Shown here: in pieces, positions 55,510 to 63,429 of the stretch
Layout: each line of letters opens with the position of its first letter
Position numbering within the stretch: the first letter of the stretch is position 1
Source of the DNA: CAIQNR01 sp031972475
Lineage (GTDB): Bacteria; Babelota; Babeliae; Babelales; CAIQNR01
Reading direction: 5' to 3'
DNA length: 64,000 nt
NCBI GenBank assembly: GCA_031972475.1
Contig: DALYEP010000001.1
Location: 124,001 to 188,000 of the forward strand
Made by a program: the position numbers and the translations under genes
Notes under the pieces: generated by a model
What the model saw: the letters and a program-made list of their open reading frames with translations, nothing else
Databases searched by the model: none
What the model was told of the DNA's origin: nothing

Positions 55510-57123
55510 ATGAATAATCGTTTTTTAACAAGTATCCTTGTTATGCTTGTTTTAGGTGTCATAGGTTCATTGTTTTTTGTAATATTTCAAAATCAAAAAG
55601 AATTAGCTTATACAATAAGCGTTCTTGATGCTCGAGAACGTCATGAAATTCCTGTTCAGCCAGAAGTAAAGGTCATAGAAAAAGTTGTTGCACAGCAGCC
55701 GTGGGGGCCTGTTCAAATAAAAGCAAAAGATACGGTTGTTCAAATTTTATCTCAAGTTGCAGAAATTAATATTTTAAAGCCATACGAAACACCTCAGCTT
55801 AACGCTTCATCTGGTAGTGGGTTTTTTATTAGTCAAGATGGTGAAATTATTACCAATATGCATGTTGTTGATCAGGCAAAGTGTGTTTGGATTAAAATCC
55901 CTTCTTTAGGCAAGGCAATTGTAGAAGTAGAAGTTATTGGAAGATGTCCAGAGCGTGATTTGGCTCTTCTTAAAGTAACTCCAGAAGGTATGAAAACTAT
56001 TAAAACAACGCTTGCAAAAATACCATACTTAGAACTTGGTGATTCTGATTTTGTAAATAGAGCAGATGAAGTTCTTGCGCTTGGATATCCTTTGGGGCAG
56101 GCATCTCTTAAAAGTACTTCAGGGGTTGTTAGTGGTCGTGAGCATATGAATGGTCGTCATTATATTCAGATATCTTCTCCTATTAATCCAGGAAGTTCAG
56201 GTGGGCCTGCAGTAAATTTAAATGGAGAGGTTATTGGTATTACTTCTTCTGGAATTTTAAGTGCTCAAAATGTTGGATATATTATTCCTGTCAATGAGCT
56301 TAAATTAATTCTTTCTGATTTACGCATTAAGCAACTTATTAAAAAACCATATTTAGGTGTTCTGGTAAGCAATGGAAGCGAAGATCTTGCGCTTCATGAA
56401 GGAAATCCTTTGCCAAGTGGATGTTATGTTGTTGATGTATATCCTAAAGGACCTCTTGATAAAGCAGGTGTTAAAGCAGGCGATATGATTTATGAAATTA
56501 ATAGAATAAGTGTTGATGAATATGGTGATTTGCGTGTGCCATGGAGCGAGGAAAAAATTTCATTTGTAGATTATATTGCTCGTTGGCAAGTGGGTGAAAA
56601 AGTAGAGATGTTGATTTATCGACATGGAAAACCGATGCAAATATTTTTTACTTTTGGGCAAACAGACTTATCTCCTATTAAAAAAATATTTGTAGGAGAA
56701 GATAAACTGGATTATGAAATTTTTGGCGGAATGCTTATTCAGCCTCTTACATTGAATCATGTACAAATGTTGATTCAAGGAGCTCCAACGTTAATTAAAT
56801 TTGTTGAATATAAAAATCAAATAGAACCAGTTCTTATTATAACACATGTTGTTCCAGGTTCGCAGCTTGATAGGCTTTCTCGTATTCGTGAAGGTTGTAT
56901 TATTACACATATTAATAATGAACCTGTAAAAACTATGGAAGATGTACGTAAGGCATTTAGAGAGGCTATAAAAAAAGAACGTATAACATTTAAAACATTA
57001 GAAGGTGTGATGTTTGTTTTGAATGTTAAAAAAATTCTTGCAGAAGAAGAAAAGCTTTCAAAATTGTATCATTATCCAATTTCACCATTTATTAAAGAAT
57101 TATTAATGCAGTCAAAAGCATAA
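55510..57123 (+). CDS. HtrA/Deg-type serine protease with PDZ domains
   Basis: The 537-residue protein has an N-terminal anchor (residues 5-27) and a trypsin-like domain with His118 (TNMHVVD), Asp150 (ERDLALL) and Ser230 (NPGSSGGP). Two PDZ domains follow: about 280-375 (YLGVLVSNG, KGPLDKAGVKAGDMIYEI) and a more divergent one at about 420-510 (SQLDRLSRIREGCIITHIN). It would degrade or refold envelope and exported proteins. Active-site Ser is in GSSGG instead of the usual GNSGG. tlyA follows after 32 bases. Confidence 0.93.
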   Translation: MNNRFLTSILVMLVLGVIGSLFFVIFQNQKELAYTISVLDARERHEIPVQPEVKVIEKVVAQQPWGPVQIKAKDTVVQILSQVAEINILKPYETPQLNASSGSGFFISQDGEIITNMHVVDQAKCVWIKIPSLGKAIVEVEVIGRCPERDLALLKVTPEGMKTIKTTLAKIPYLELGDSDFVNRADEVLALGYPLGQASLKSTSGVVSGREHMNGRHYIQISSPINPGSSGGPAVNLNGEVIGITSSGILSAQNVGYIIPVNELKLILSDLRIKQLIKKPYLGVLVSNGSEDLALHEGNPLPSGCYVVDVYPKGPLDKAGVKAGDMIYEINRISVDEYGDLRVPWSEEKISFVDYIARWQVGEKVEMLIYRHGKPMQIFFTFGQTDLSPIKKIFVGEDKLDYEIFGGMLIQPLTLNHVQMLIQGAPTLIKFVEYKNQIEPVLIITHVVPGSQLDRLSRIREGCIITHINNEPVKTMEDVRKAFREAIKKERITFKTLEGVMFVLNVKKILAEEEKLSKLYHYPISPFIKELLMQSKA

Positions 57124-57155
57124 TGTAGCCAAGGGAGGGCATAAGGGTTTGTATT

Positions 57156-57890
57156 ATGAGTAAAAAAGAACGTCTTGATAAAGTGGTGCAATCTCAAAAT
57201 CCACATTTAACCCGTAACCAGGTACAGGGGTTTATTATGCAAGGAAAAGTGAAAGTTGATGGAGTTGTAATAACAAAAGCAGGAACACCAATTTTTGAAA
57301 ATGCAGTGCTTGAAGTTGATTCTGCTTCTCCTAAGTATGTTTGTCGTGCAGGATTTAAATTGGAAGGAGCTCTTCAAGAATTTAAACCTGACATTTTAGG
57401 AAAAGTAGCACTTGATGCAGGTCTTTCTACGGGCGGGTTTACTGATTGTTTGCTTCAATATGGTGTTAGTAAAGTATATGGAGTTGATGTTGGCTACGGG
57501 CAAGTTCATGAAAAAATTAGAACAGATCCACGTGTTATAGTTATGGAAAGAACTAATTTTAGACATGTTAAAACTGTTGGTGAAAAAGTTGATCTTGTAA
57601 CACTCGATCTTTCTTTTATATCTGTTCTTAAGGTTATGGATGCCGTAGTAAATGTTTTACAACCAGATGGTATTCTTATTGTTTTGATTAAACCTCAATT
57701 TGAAGCAAGTCGTGATGATGTTGGAAAAGGTGGTATTATAAAGGAAGATGATATTCATCAACAAGTTATCGAGCAAGTAACTGAAGGTATTAAAAATAGA
57801 GGATTTGCTTTAGAGGGTTTAATAACATCTCCTCTTACAGGAATGGATGGGAATAAAGAGTTTTTAGCTTATTTTAAGCGTGTTTCTTAA
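57156..57890 (+). CDS. tlyA: TlyA-family rRNA 2'-O-methyltransferase
   Basis: The 244-residue protein has an N-terminal S4 domain (residues 4-62) and an FtsJ-like methyltransferase with SAM site DAGLSTGGFTDCLLQ (about 88-102), VDVGYGQV, the catalytic-type Asp in VTLDLSFIS and Lys in LIKPQFEA. TlyA methylates 16S and/or 23S rRNA; in some bacteria it was first described as a haemolysin. A terminator follows. Confidence 0.93.
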   Translation: MSKKERLDKVVQSQNPHLTRNQVQGFIMQGKVKVDGVVITKAGTPIFENAVLEVDSASPKYVCRAGFKLEGALQEFKPDILGKVALDAGLSTGGFTDCLLQYGVSKVYGVDVGYGQVHEKIRTDPRVIVMERTNFRHVKTVGEKVDLVTLDLSFISVLKVMDAVVNVLQPDGILIVLIKPQFEASRDDVGKGGIIKEDDIHQQVIEQVTEGIKNRGFALEGLITSPLTGMDGNKEFLAYFKRVS

Positions 57891-57914
57891 AAAAAGTCGC
57901 GTATTCTGACTATT

Positions 57915-57945
57915 GAGGCCCGGAACTCCTGGGCCTCTTTTTTTA
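57915..57945 (+). terminator. Intrinsic terminator of tlyA
   Basis: GAGGCCC pairs with GGGCCTC (57915-57921 with 57931-57937), followed by a T-run. It marks the left border of the Pro-rich exported gene cluster. Confidence 0.9.
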
Positions 57946-58030
57946 TATTTAATATTATTGACTCTAATTACAAATATAAATTATATTGATATTTAAATTT
58001 ATTTTTAATGATAAATAAAAAGGCTTAGTT

Positions 58031-58855
58031 ATGAAAAAGAAAATGTATGCTCTATTTTTAATAAGTATTTCTCCATTTTTATTAAAAGCTCCTCCTTTCA
58101 GTGGATCTAAATCTACTGTAAAACAATCTTTTCAAAATAATGTTCAAAAATTTAAAAATGCTGTTGGGGCAATTGTTCAAAAAGTTAGTTTTTCAAAAAA
58201 AACAGCTCCTATTGTGCCTGCAAGGCCATCTTTAAAAAAAGTTTCTTCTCAGCAGAATACAACTCAGCAGAATACAACATATGAGGTTCCGACAAATAAA
58301 AAAACGGCTGATCCAATTACGGCTGATCCAATTTATGAAGTTGTTCGTCCATTGGATACTCCATCTTCTATTTATGTGAAAATGCCAGCAAGGCAAACGC
58401 AGACTGCAGTTAATGGTACAGTCTATGATGTGGCAGTTAAAGAAAAAACGGCTGATCCAATTTATGAAGTTGTTCGTTCATTGGATACTCCATCTTCTAT
58501 TTATGTGACAATGCCAGCAAGGCAAACGCAGACTGCAGTTAATGGTACAGTCTATGATGTGGCAGTTAAAGAAAAAACTGCTGATCCAATTTATGATCTT
58601 GCAGCTAAAGATCCAATTTATGATCGCGCGTCTGCATCATCTTTGCCTGCTGTAGATAGAACACTAAAACCACCTGTAGTAAGAAGAGATTTAAAGCCTA
58701 GTAAGCAACTGTTGCCGCCACCTTTGCCTGTAAGAACGGTAAAACCTGGAGAAGCTCCACCTTTGCCTATAAGAACGGTAAAACCTGGAGAAGCGCCCCC
58801 TTTGCCTGTAAGAACGGTAACTATTGGTAAGCTAACTTCAAGTTCTGTGGCGTGA
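58031..58855 (+). CDS. Exported repeat protein with SH2- and SH3-ligand-like motifs
   Basis: A 274-residue low-complexity protein with a signal peptide (MKKKMYALFLISISPFLLKA). All nine Tyr of the mature chain lie in similar contexts: TTYEVP (Y84), DPIYEVV (Y102, Y145), SSIYVKM and SSIYVTM (Y115, Y158), GTVYDVA (Y132, Y175), DPIYDLA (Y188) and DPIYDRA (Y197). They come from a 43-residue unit present twice plus a part. The C-terminal part has three PPLP(V/I)R units spaced by 13 residues, matching the class II SH3 ligand PxxPxR. DPIY resembles EPIYA effector motifs and YxxM the PI3K p85 SH2 ligand; both are similarity of short motifs only. No folded domain. First of seven same-strand genes. Confidence 0.85.
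   Translation: MKKKMYALFLISISPFLLKAPPFSGSKSTVKQSFQNNVQKFKNAVGAIVQKVSFSKKTAPIVPARPSLKKVSSQQNTTQQNTTYEVPTNKKTADPITADPIYEVVRPLDTPSSIYVKMPARQTQTAVNGTVYDVAVKEKTADPIYEVVRSLDTPSSIYVTMPARQTQTAVNGTVYDVAVKEKTADPIYDLAAKDPIYDRASASSLPAVDRTLKPPVVRRDLKPSKQLLPPPLPVRTVKPGEAPPLPIRTVKPGEAPPLPVRTVTIGKLTSSSVA
58319..58576 (+). repeat. 129-bp tandem repeat, two full copies
   Basis: Copies start at 58319 and 58448, and a partial third at 58577. The two full copies differ at few positions, including Pro/Ser and Lys/Thr changes. Each encodes three Tyr motifs. The near identity at DNA level suggests recent expansion. Confidence 0.9.
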
Positions 58856-58901
58856 AATTTTTTTAAGAAATGTAATTTTTAATGATAAAAAAGAGGCGTA
58901 T

Positions 58902-59759
58902 ATGAAAAAAATAATGTGTAGTGTTTTTTTAATAAGTATTTGTTCATTTTTATTAAAAGCTGCTGCTCCTCCTCGTCCAATTGCACCTAAGCCAATTGCT
59001 GGTACTTCTCCACAAAGACAAGGTTTTTTAACTAAAATTACTTCTCCTGTTAGAAAATTTTTAGAGAATAGAGCTATTAATAAACAGCAAGCAGCAGCAG
59101 CAAAAGTAGAAAAACATAGTTTGGATAATCGGTTAAACTCGTCCACTGTTCCAATGACTCCAAATCCATTATATGGAGGCCGACAAGTTACTTCTATGCC
59201 GTCTGGCCAAGCTGCTTCAAGACCTCCTGTTTCGATAGAGCCGTATAAGGCCTCACCTCAGCAACTGGCTAATAGACCGTTGCCTCAAACTCCGCCTCCT
59301 TTAAACACAGTAAAAGTTCCTGGAACGCCAGCAGGTGTGTATGATACTTTTGCCGCTGGTAAAGCACCAGCAGGTAAACCTGTATCTACAGAAAATTCAG
59401 TATATGAAGTGCTTCCGCCAGTAAAGTCACAACAATTAGCATCTCCAAACGCAACACAATATTCAACTATTCGACAAGAGCCAAAAGTTCTAGTTGCTGA
59501 GCCAGCTTATCAAAATAGTGCTGTTGTAAGTTCAGTAAGGCCACCACAACCAGAGGTAAATTATGCTACACTTAGTTTTACTTCAGGCTCTCAAAGAAAG
59601 CCTCAAGTAACAGTACCAACACAATATGCAACTATTCAACAAAAGCCAAAAGTTCCAGTTTATCAAAATAGTGCTGCAAATGCAGTAAATGGAATATTTG
59701 TTGGGGATAAACCTTTATATTCATTTCCTGACAAAAATAAAAAAACTTCAAATGTTTAA
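58902..59759 (+). CDS. Exported Pro-rich protein with ITIM/ITSM-like tyrosine motifs
   Basis: A 285-residue protein with a signal peptide similar to the gene before (MKKIMCSVFLISICSFLLKA). Ten Tyr lie in the mature chain. SVYEVL and VNYATL fit the immunoreceptor inhibitory (ITIM) consensus [SIVL]xYxx[ILV]; TQYSTI and TQYATI fit the switch (ITSM) consensus TxYxx[VI]; YQN occurs twice, as in Grb2-type YxN ligands. RPLPQTP matches a class I SH3 ligand, and PPRPIAPKP is PxxP-type. Repeats pair TQYxTI(R/Q)Q(E/K)PKV with YQNSA. No folded domain is visible. Translation start is supported by AGAGG. The function is inferred from short motifs and is unproven. Confidence 0.83.
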   Translation: MKKIMCSVFLISICSFLLKAAAPPRPIAPKPIAGTSPQRQGFLTKITSPVRKFLENRAINKQQAAAAKVEKHSLDNRLNSSTVPMTPNPLYGGRQVTSMPSGQAASRPPVSIEPYKASPQQLANRPLPQTPPPLNTVKVPGTPAGVYDTFAAGKAPAGKPVSTENSVYEVLPPVKSQQLASPNATQYSTIRQEPKVLVAEPAYQNSAVVSSVRPPQPEVNYATLSFTSGSQRKPQVTVPTQYATIQQKPKVPVYQNSAANAVNGIFVGDKPLYSFPDKNKKTSNV

Positions 59760-59794
59760 TGAAAGATTTTGATAATATAATAAAAAGGATAACT

Positions 59795-60568
59795 ATGAAT
59801 CTATTTAAAAAATTACTTTTATTATATTGTGCTATTTTTCAAATATATTTGTTTGCAACGCCAACTGTTTTTGGTAAAAAATCAGTATCTCCTTTAGAAG
59901 CTTCAAAAGTTGCAACTGGTATCACAGTTGGTACTGTTGCTGCAAGAAAAGCTGCAATAGAAGGTCAGCAAGCAAAGTTATTGCAGGGTAATAATTCAAA
60001 TCAAAAAACAAATCAAGCAAGTGCTGGATATCAGGGTACAATGTCTTCTGGTACTTTTATTAATAGAAGTTCTACTAATAATCCATTAACCAATAGTGCA
60101 ACATTCAAAGAAAATACAGTTCAGCAAGTATTACCAAAAGTAGTAAGTTCATCACAAAAGCTAGAAGACTGGAATACTATTTTAAAAAAAGAAGACGCAA
60201 GAATTCTTGCTGAAAAAAAATTAAATGAACCTATTTATGAGCGTCCTGTATTAAAAGTTACACAAGAGTCTCTTTACGCAGTTCCTCCGTCTCAACGTGT
60301 AGTTCCACAAAATTTATCACTCATCACACTTGAAAAGCCAGTTCCAGTAAAATTTACAGTTAGAAATTTTTCAGCTAATGAAAGTATTAGACCAATAATT
60401 CCTCCAAAGCCGGCTCATTTATCATTCTCTACAAATACCTTAAAAGATAGTACTTTGCCGCCACCTCGTTCCACTGCTGAAAAATCTGCTCGCTTAACTT
60501 TCTCTCCTTCTTTAAAAAGAAAAAATACTCCTCCGCCAATTCCTCCAAAGCCAAATTTTTTAAAATAA
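59795..60568 (+). CDS. Exported protein with EPIY-like and SH3-ligand motifs
   Basis: A 257-residue protein from the ATG at 59795, which follows AAAAGG and starts the signal peptide (MNLFKKLLLLYCAIFQIYLF); the frame back to 59759 adds 12 residues and touches the stop of the gene before. Motifs: EPIYERP and ESLYAVP, near EPIYA-type sequences; PIIPPK and PPIPPK, both class II SH3-like PxxPxK; LPPPR. The N-terminal part (ASKVATGITVGTVAARKAA, NQKTN) is similar in style to the next gene. Low complexity and probably disordered. Confidence 0.8.
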   Translation: MNLFKKLLLLYCAIFQIYLFATPTVFGKKSVSPLEASKVATGITVGTVAARKAAIEGQQAKLLQGNNSNQKTNQASAGYQGTMSSGTFINRSSTNNPLTNSATFKENTVQQVLPKVVSSSQKLEDWNTILKKEDARILAEKKLNEPIYERPVLKVTQESLYAVPPSQRVVPQNLSLITLEKPVPVKFTVRNFSANESIRPIIPPKPAHLSFSTNTLKDSTLPPPRSTAEKSARLTFSPSLKRKNTPPPIPPKPNFLK

Positions 60569-60709
60569 ATAATTATAAAATAAATTATAAAAGCGTTATT
60601 AAATTGAATGGTGTTTTTGTAAAGAGTCTTGTTTTATCTAATTTATTTTTTTTACAATATTTTCAACTATTTTTTAAAAAAACAGCACGATTTTAATCAA
60701 AAAGGAAAA

Positions 60710-61945
60710 ATGAATATGGTAAAAAAAATTTTGTTTTTGCAGTGTTTTGTTTTCTTGAGTCTTAAAGCTGGTTCTAGAGCGGGTTCTTTAAGAACAAAGA
60801 CAGTTAAAAGAGCTCCTGTGGAATCTGTAAACGTGCAATCTCAAATATCTCAACAAGCTGCAAAAGCTTCTCAAGAGGCTGCAAAGAGTCAGGCTGTAAC
60901 TTCCGTTAAAAATAATCAAAAAACATTTACCGCTACTGCAGGAGGTTCTCGATTGGGAGGAACTCATTCGTATACTGGTTTTAAAGGAAGTATTGTGAGG
61001 GTTTTGCCCGAAGGACCTGTTCCATCAGTTAAAAGTATAGCAAAGTCAGAAACACCTACTTCATCAATCAATAAAGATGCTACTAGTGGCAAAAAAATAA
61101 CAAAAGAAAAGCCTCCTATTGCTCCAAAGCCAAAAGAAATGAAACGTGAAGAACCAATTGTGGTCCAAAAAAAACCTTCAGAAGTATCAGCAAAAAAAAC
61201 ATCAATTAAAACAGCAATCGTTAAAACGAAAAATGTTGTTTATGTAGTCCCTCAAATTTCAGTTCAAACAGTACCTGCAAGTACTCAAGTTGTTGATGTA
61301 TCAAAAACAATACCAAGTTCTTCTCGAGGTGAAGGCTCTGCGGTTACTGGTGTTCAGTCTTCAGTTTCTCAAGAAGCTCTTCAAGTAGGTAAAACTACAC
61401 AACAGGTTAAAGGAACTGCTGACTCATCTTATTCAAGAAATCTTTCAGAAAGTCCACCTGCTACAACACACAAACGTTCAAAAAGAGAAAGTCATCCAAA
61501 AAAACAAGATACTCAATCGAGTGTTAATACTCAGCCATCTAAAGACATAGTGGTAAAAGATAAAGAGCCAGAAAGTAGCCCTGTTATTCAAATAACTCGT
61601 ATTATTCAAGAGGAGCCTGTTTCTGTAGTGCCTAGTCCTGTAAAAGTTGATATTCCTACAACTCAAGATATTTCTTTACCTCCAAAATCAGGAGTTGTTT
61701 ATGCATCAACATCAAAACCGCATAATAATGGTGCAGAAAAAAGATCTGTAAAAGTAAGTCCTACTTTTGAAAAACCATTTACAACTATTGTTGTTCAACA
61801 AGTAGCTCCAAAAAATTTAAAGGAAAGGTCATTGAATTTAAAAAATACCTCAATGATTACAATAGATACTCTTTCTAGAGGTTTATTGCCTAAACAAAGT
61901 AAAGTAAATTCTGCCTTAAGACAGCAAGATTGGGTCGGGATATAA
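60710..61945 (+). CDS. Exported low-complexity protein with PxxP motifs
   Basis: A 411-residue protein. I choose the ATG at 60710 (AAAGG upstream; signal MNMVKKILFLQCFVFLSLKA); an ATG at 60716 is equally possible and the frame back to 60629 has no signal. It is rich in Ser, Thr, Val, Lys and Pro. KPPIAPKPKE is PxxP-type; Tyr motifs are sparser (NVVYVVP, GVVYAST). KNNQKTF and the following Gly-rich stretch resemble the preceding gene, suggesting shared ancestry. No known domain. Confidence 0.75.
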   Translation: MNMVKKILFLQCFVFLSLKAGSRAGSLRTKTVKRAPVESVNVQSQISQQAAKASQEAAKSQAVTSVKNNQKTFTATAGGSRLGGTHSYTGFKGSIVRVLPEGPVPSVKSIAKSETPTSSINKDATSGKKITKEKPPIAPKPKEMKREEPIVVQKKPSEVSAKKTSIKTAIVKTKNVVYVVPQISVQTVPASTQVVDVSKTIPSSSRGEGSAVTGVQSSVSQEALQVGKTTQQVKGTADSSYSRNLSESPPATTHKRSKRESHPKKQDTQSSVNTQPSKDIVVKDKEPESSPVIQITRIIQEEPVSVVPSPVKVDIPTTQDISLPPKSGVVYASTSKPHNNGAEKRSVKVSPTFEKPFTTIVVQQVAPKNLKERSLNLKNTSMITIDTLSRGLLPKQSKVNSALRQQDWVGI

Positions 61946-61958
61946 TAAAGGAAATAGT

Positions 61959-62543
61959 ATGATAAAAAAAAGTGTGTTGATTGTAGCATTGCTTATTCAA
62001 TCTGTTTCTATAGCAAGGGGGCCTGTATTTACGCCTGTTGTAGTTAGTCAACCAGTACCAGTAATCCAGCCAAAAACAAATCAAGTAGCTGCTAGTCAAG
62101 TAAACCAGGTCGCTAAAGTAGAATTGCAAAATAAAAATAAAGTTAATGATTCTGATGCAAGTTTATCAAAGTCTTCTCTTGCACCATCTAGCATAGCTTC
62201 TAGTTCTCAAAAAATAGTTCCAACTACAAGTGCGCTTTCTAAAACTGATATATCCGATTCCAAGCCTAGTGTAGAAGTAAAGTCTTTTGAGGCTAAAAAG
62301 ATTTCTTCTGTAGATCAAACTAAACCTGTTGAATCTTTAAAGTCAGTTTCAACTTCAGAAGTTAAAACTGATAATGTTCAATCAAAAGAGATCATTCAGA
62401 AAGCTGCTCCAATTCAAAAAAAAGGTAATACTTTTGCAGCAAGGTTAGTTGATAAAGTTGTAGGTCGAGGAAGAAAATTTCCTGTGCCGGTTGCTAATGT
62501 AAAGGCAAATAACAGTAATTTAAGAGCAAGTAATACTGAATAG
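61959..62543 (+). CDS. Exported Ser/Lys/Val-rich protein
   Basis: A 194-residue protein with a signal peptide (MIKKSVLIVALLIQSVSIAR), 13 bases after the gene before. The mature part is low complexity (Val/Gln/Pro at the start, then Ser/Lys/Thr), with no Tyr motif and only loose proline clusters (QPVPVIQPK). A basic patch VVGRGRKFPVPV lies near the C-terminus. Its place in the cluster is the only hint to its role. Confidence 0.7.
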   Translation: MIKKSVLIVALLIQSVSIARGPVFTPVVVSQPVPVIQPKTNQVAASQVNQVAKVELQNKNKVNDSDASLSKSSLAPSSIASSSQKIVPTTSALSKTDISDSKPSVEVKSFEAKKISSVDQTKPVESLKSVSTSEVKTDNVQSKEIIQKAAPIQKKGNTFAARLVDKVVGRGRKFPVPVANVKANNSNLRASNTE

Positions 62544-62556
62544 AAAGGAATAATGT

Positions 62557-63333
62557 ATGAAAAAATATATAATAATTTTTTGTTTTTATAATGCTTTGTT
62601 CGCAGCTCTTATAAGTAAATATTCAAGTCGACCTGTAGCCGAAAGGCCAGTGTTACACGAGGGGCATCAATTAGATCCAAGTGTTATAAGACAAATTCAA
62701 AGTCGTGAGAAGCCTAAGGAAGTTATCGAATTTAATGATGTAATTCAAACAAAGATTAATAAAATTATAAACAGAGCTGAGAGGTTAGATAGACTTGAAA
62801 AGCCAAATAAATATATAACACAAATTAACACCATAAAAAATTCTTTAGCAGATTCTGCTGATATAAGTAAAAGTCAAGAAAGAATTAATTATTTACTTAA
62901 AAAAGCAGAGCGTGCAGCAGATCCTTCTTTAGCAAGAAGAACTCATCGTTTTATTCAAAAAAAACTTGGGATCAGAAAGAAACAAGAAAAAGTAGAGGAT
63001 AGCTTTATAGAAATACAAGGTAAAAAAGTTGAACCAAATAAAAGATCAGATGTTGAGAATTTACGTAATTTATTGTCATCAGATGGTGTTGCTTTAAAAC
63101 CAAGTCAGATTAAAAAAATTGAGTCTAATAAAATTGCAAAGAAAGAAGATTTTGAAGTTATAAATGATAAGATTGTTGAAGCTTTGCAATCAGCTGCCCA
63201 AAAAAGACCAGTGCCTGCTCCAAGAAAAGATAGAGAAATTCAATTGCAATCTGCCCAAAAAAGACCAGTGCCCCCTGCAAAACCAGAACATCTTAGACGA
63301 GAGCGTATTTTACTTGAAGCAAGTGCTGCTTAA
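62557..63333 (+). CDS. Exported helical protein with C-terminal SH3-ligand-like motifs
   Basis: A 258-residue protein with an N-terminal signal (MKKYIIIFCFYNALFAALI) and AAAGGAA upstream. Unlike its neighbours it has a predicted helical body (about 50-200: FNDVIQTKINKIINRAERLD, ERINYLLKKAERAADPSLAR). The C-terminal 50 residues carry two QKRPVP units: PVPAPR, fitting the PxxxPR ligand of CIN85-type SH3 domains, and PVPPAK, fitting PxxPxK. It could present linear motifs on a folded stalk. Confidence 0.78.
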   Translation: MKKYIIIFCFYNALFAALISKYSSRPVAERPVLHEGHQLDPSVIRQIQSREKPKEVIEFNDVIQTKINKIINRAERLDRLEKPNKYITQINTIKNSLADSADISKSQERINYLLKKAERAADPSLARRTHRFIQKKLGIRKKQEKVEDSFIEIQGKKVEPNKRSDVENLRNLLSSDGVALKPSQIKKIESNKIAKKEDFEVINDKIVEALQSAAQKRPVPAPRKDREIQLQSAQKRPVPPAKPEHLRRERILLEASAA

Positions 63334-63429
63334 AAATTAAATAAAAAGATGAATAAAGTAATAAATAAAATTAATTATTTTTATAAAAATATCTTAAAAA
63401 AAGTGTTTTAAATATAAAGGAGATAGTTC

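Noticed and set aside
58319..58576. CRISPR-like array
   Set aside because: The repeats are in-frame protein repeats without unique spacers; no CRISPR array was seen anywhere in the window.
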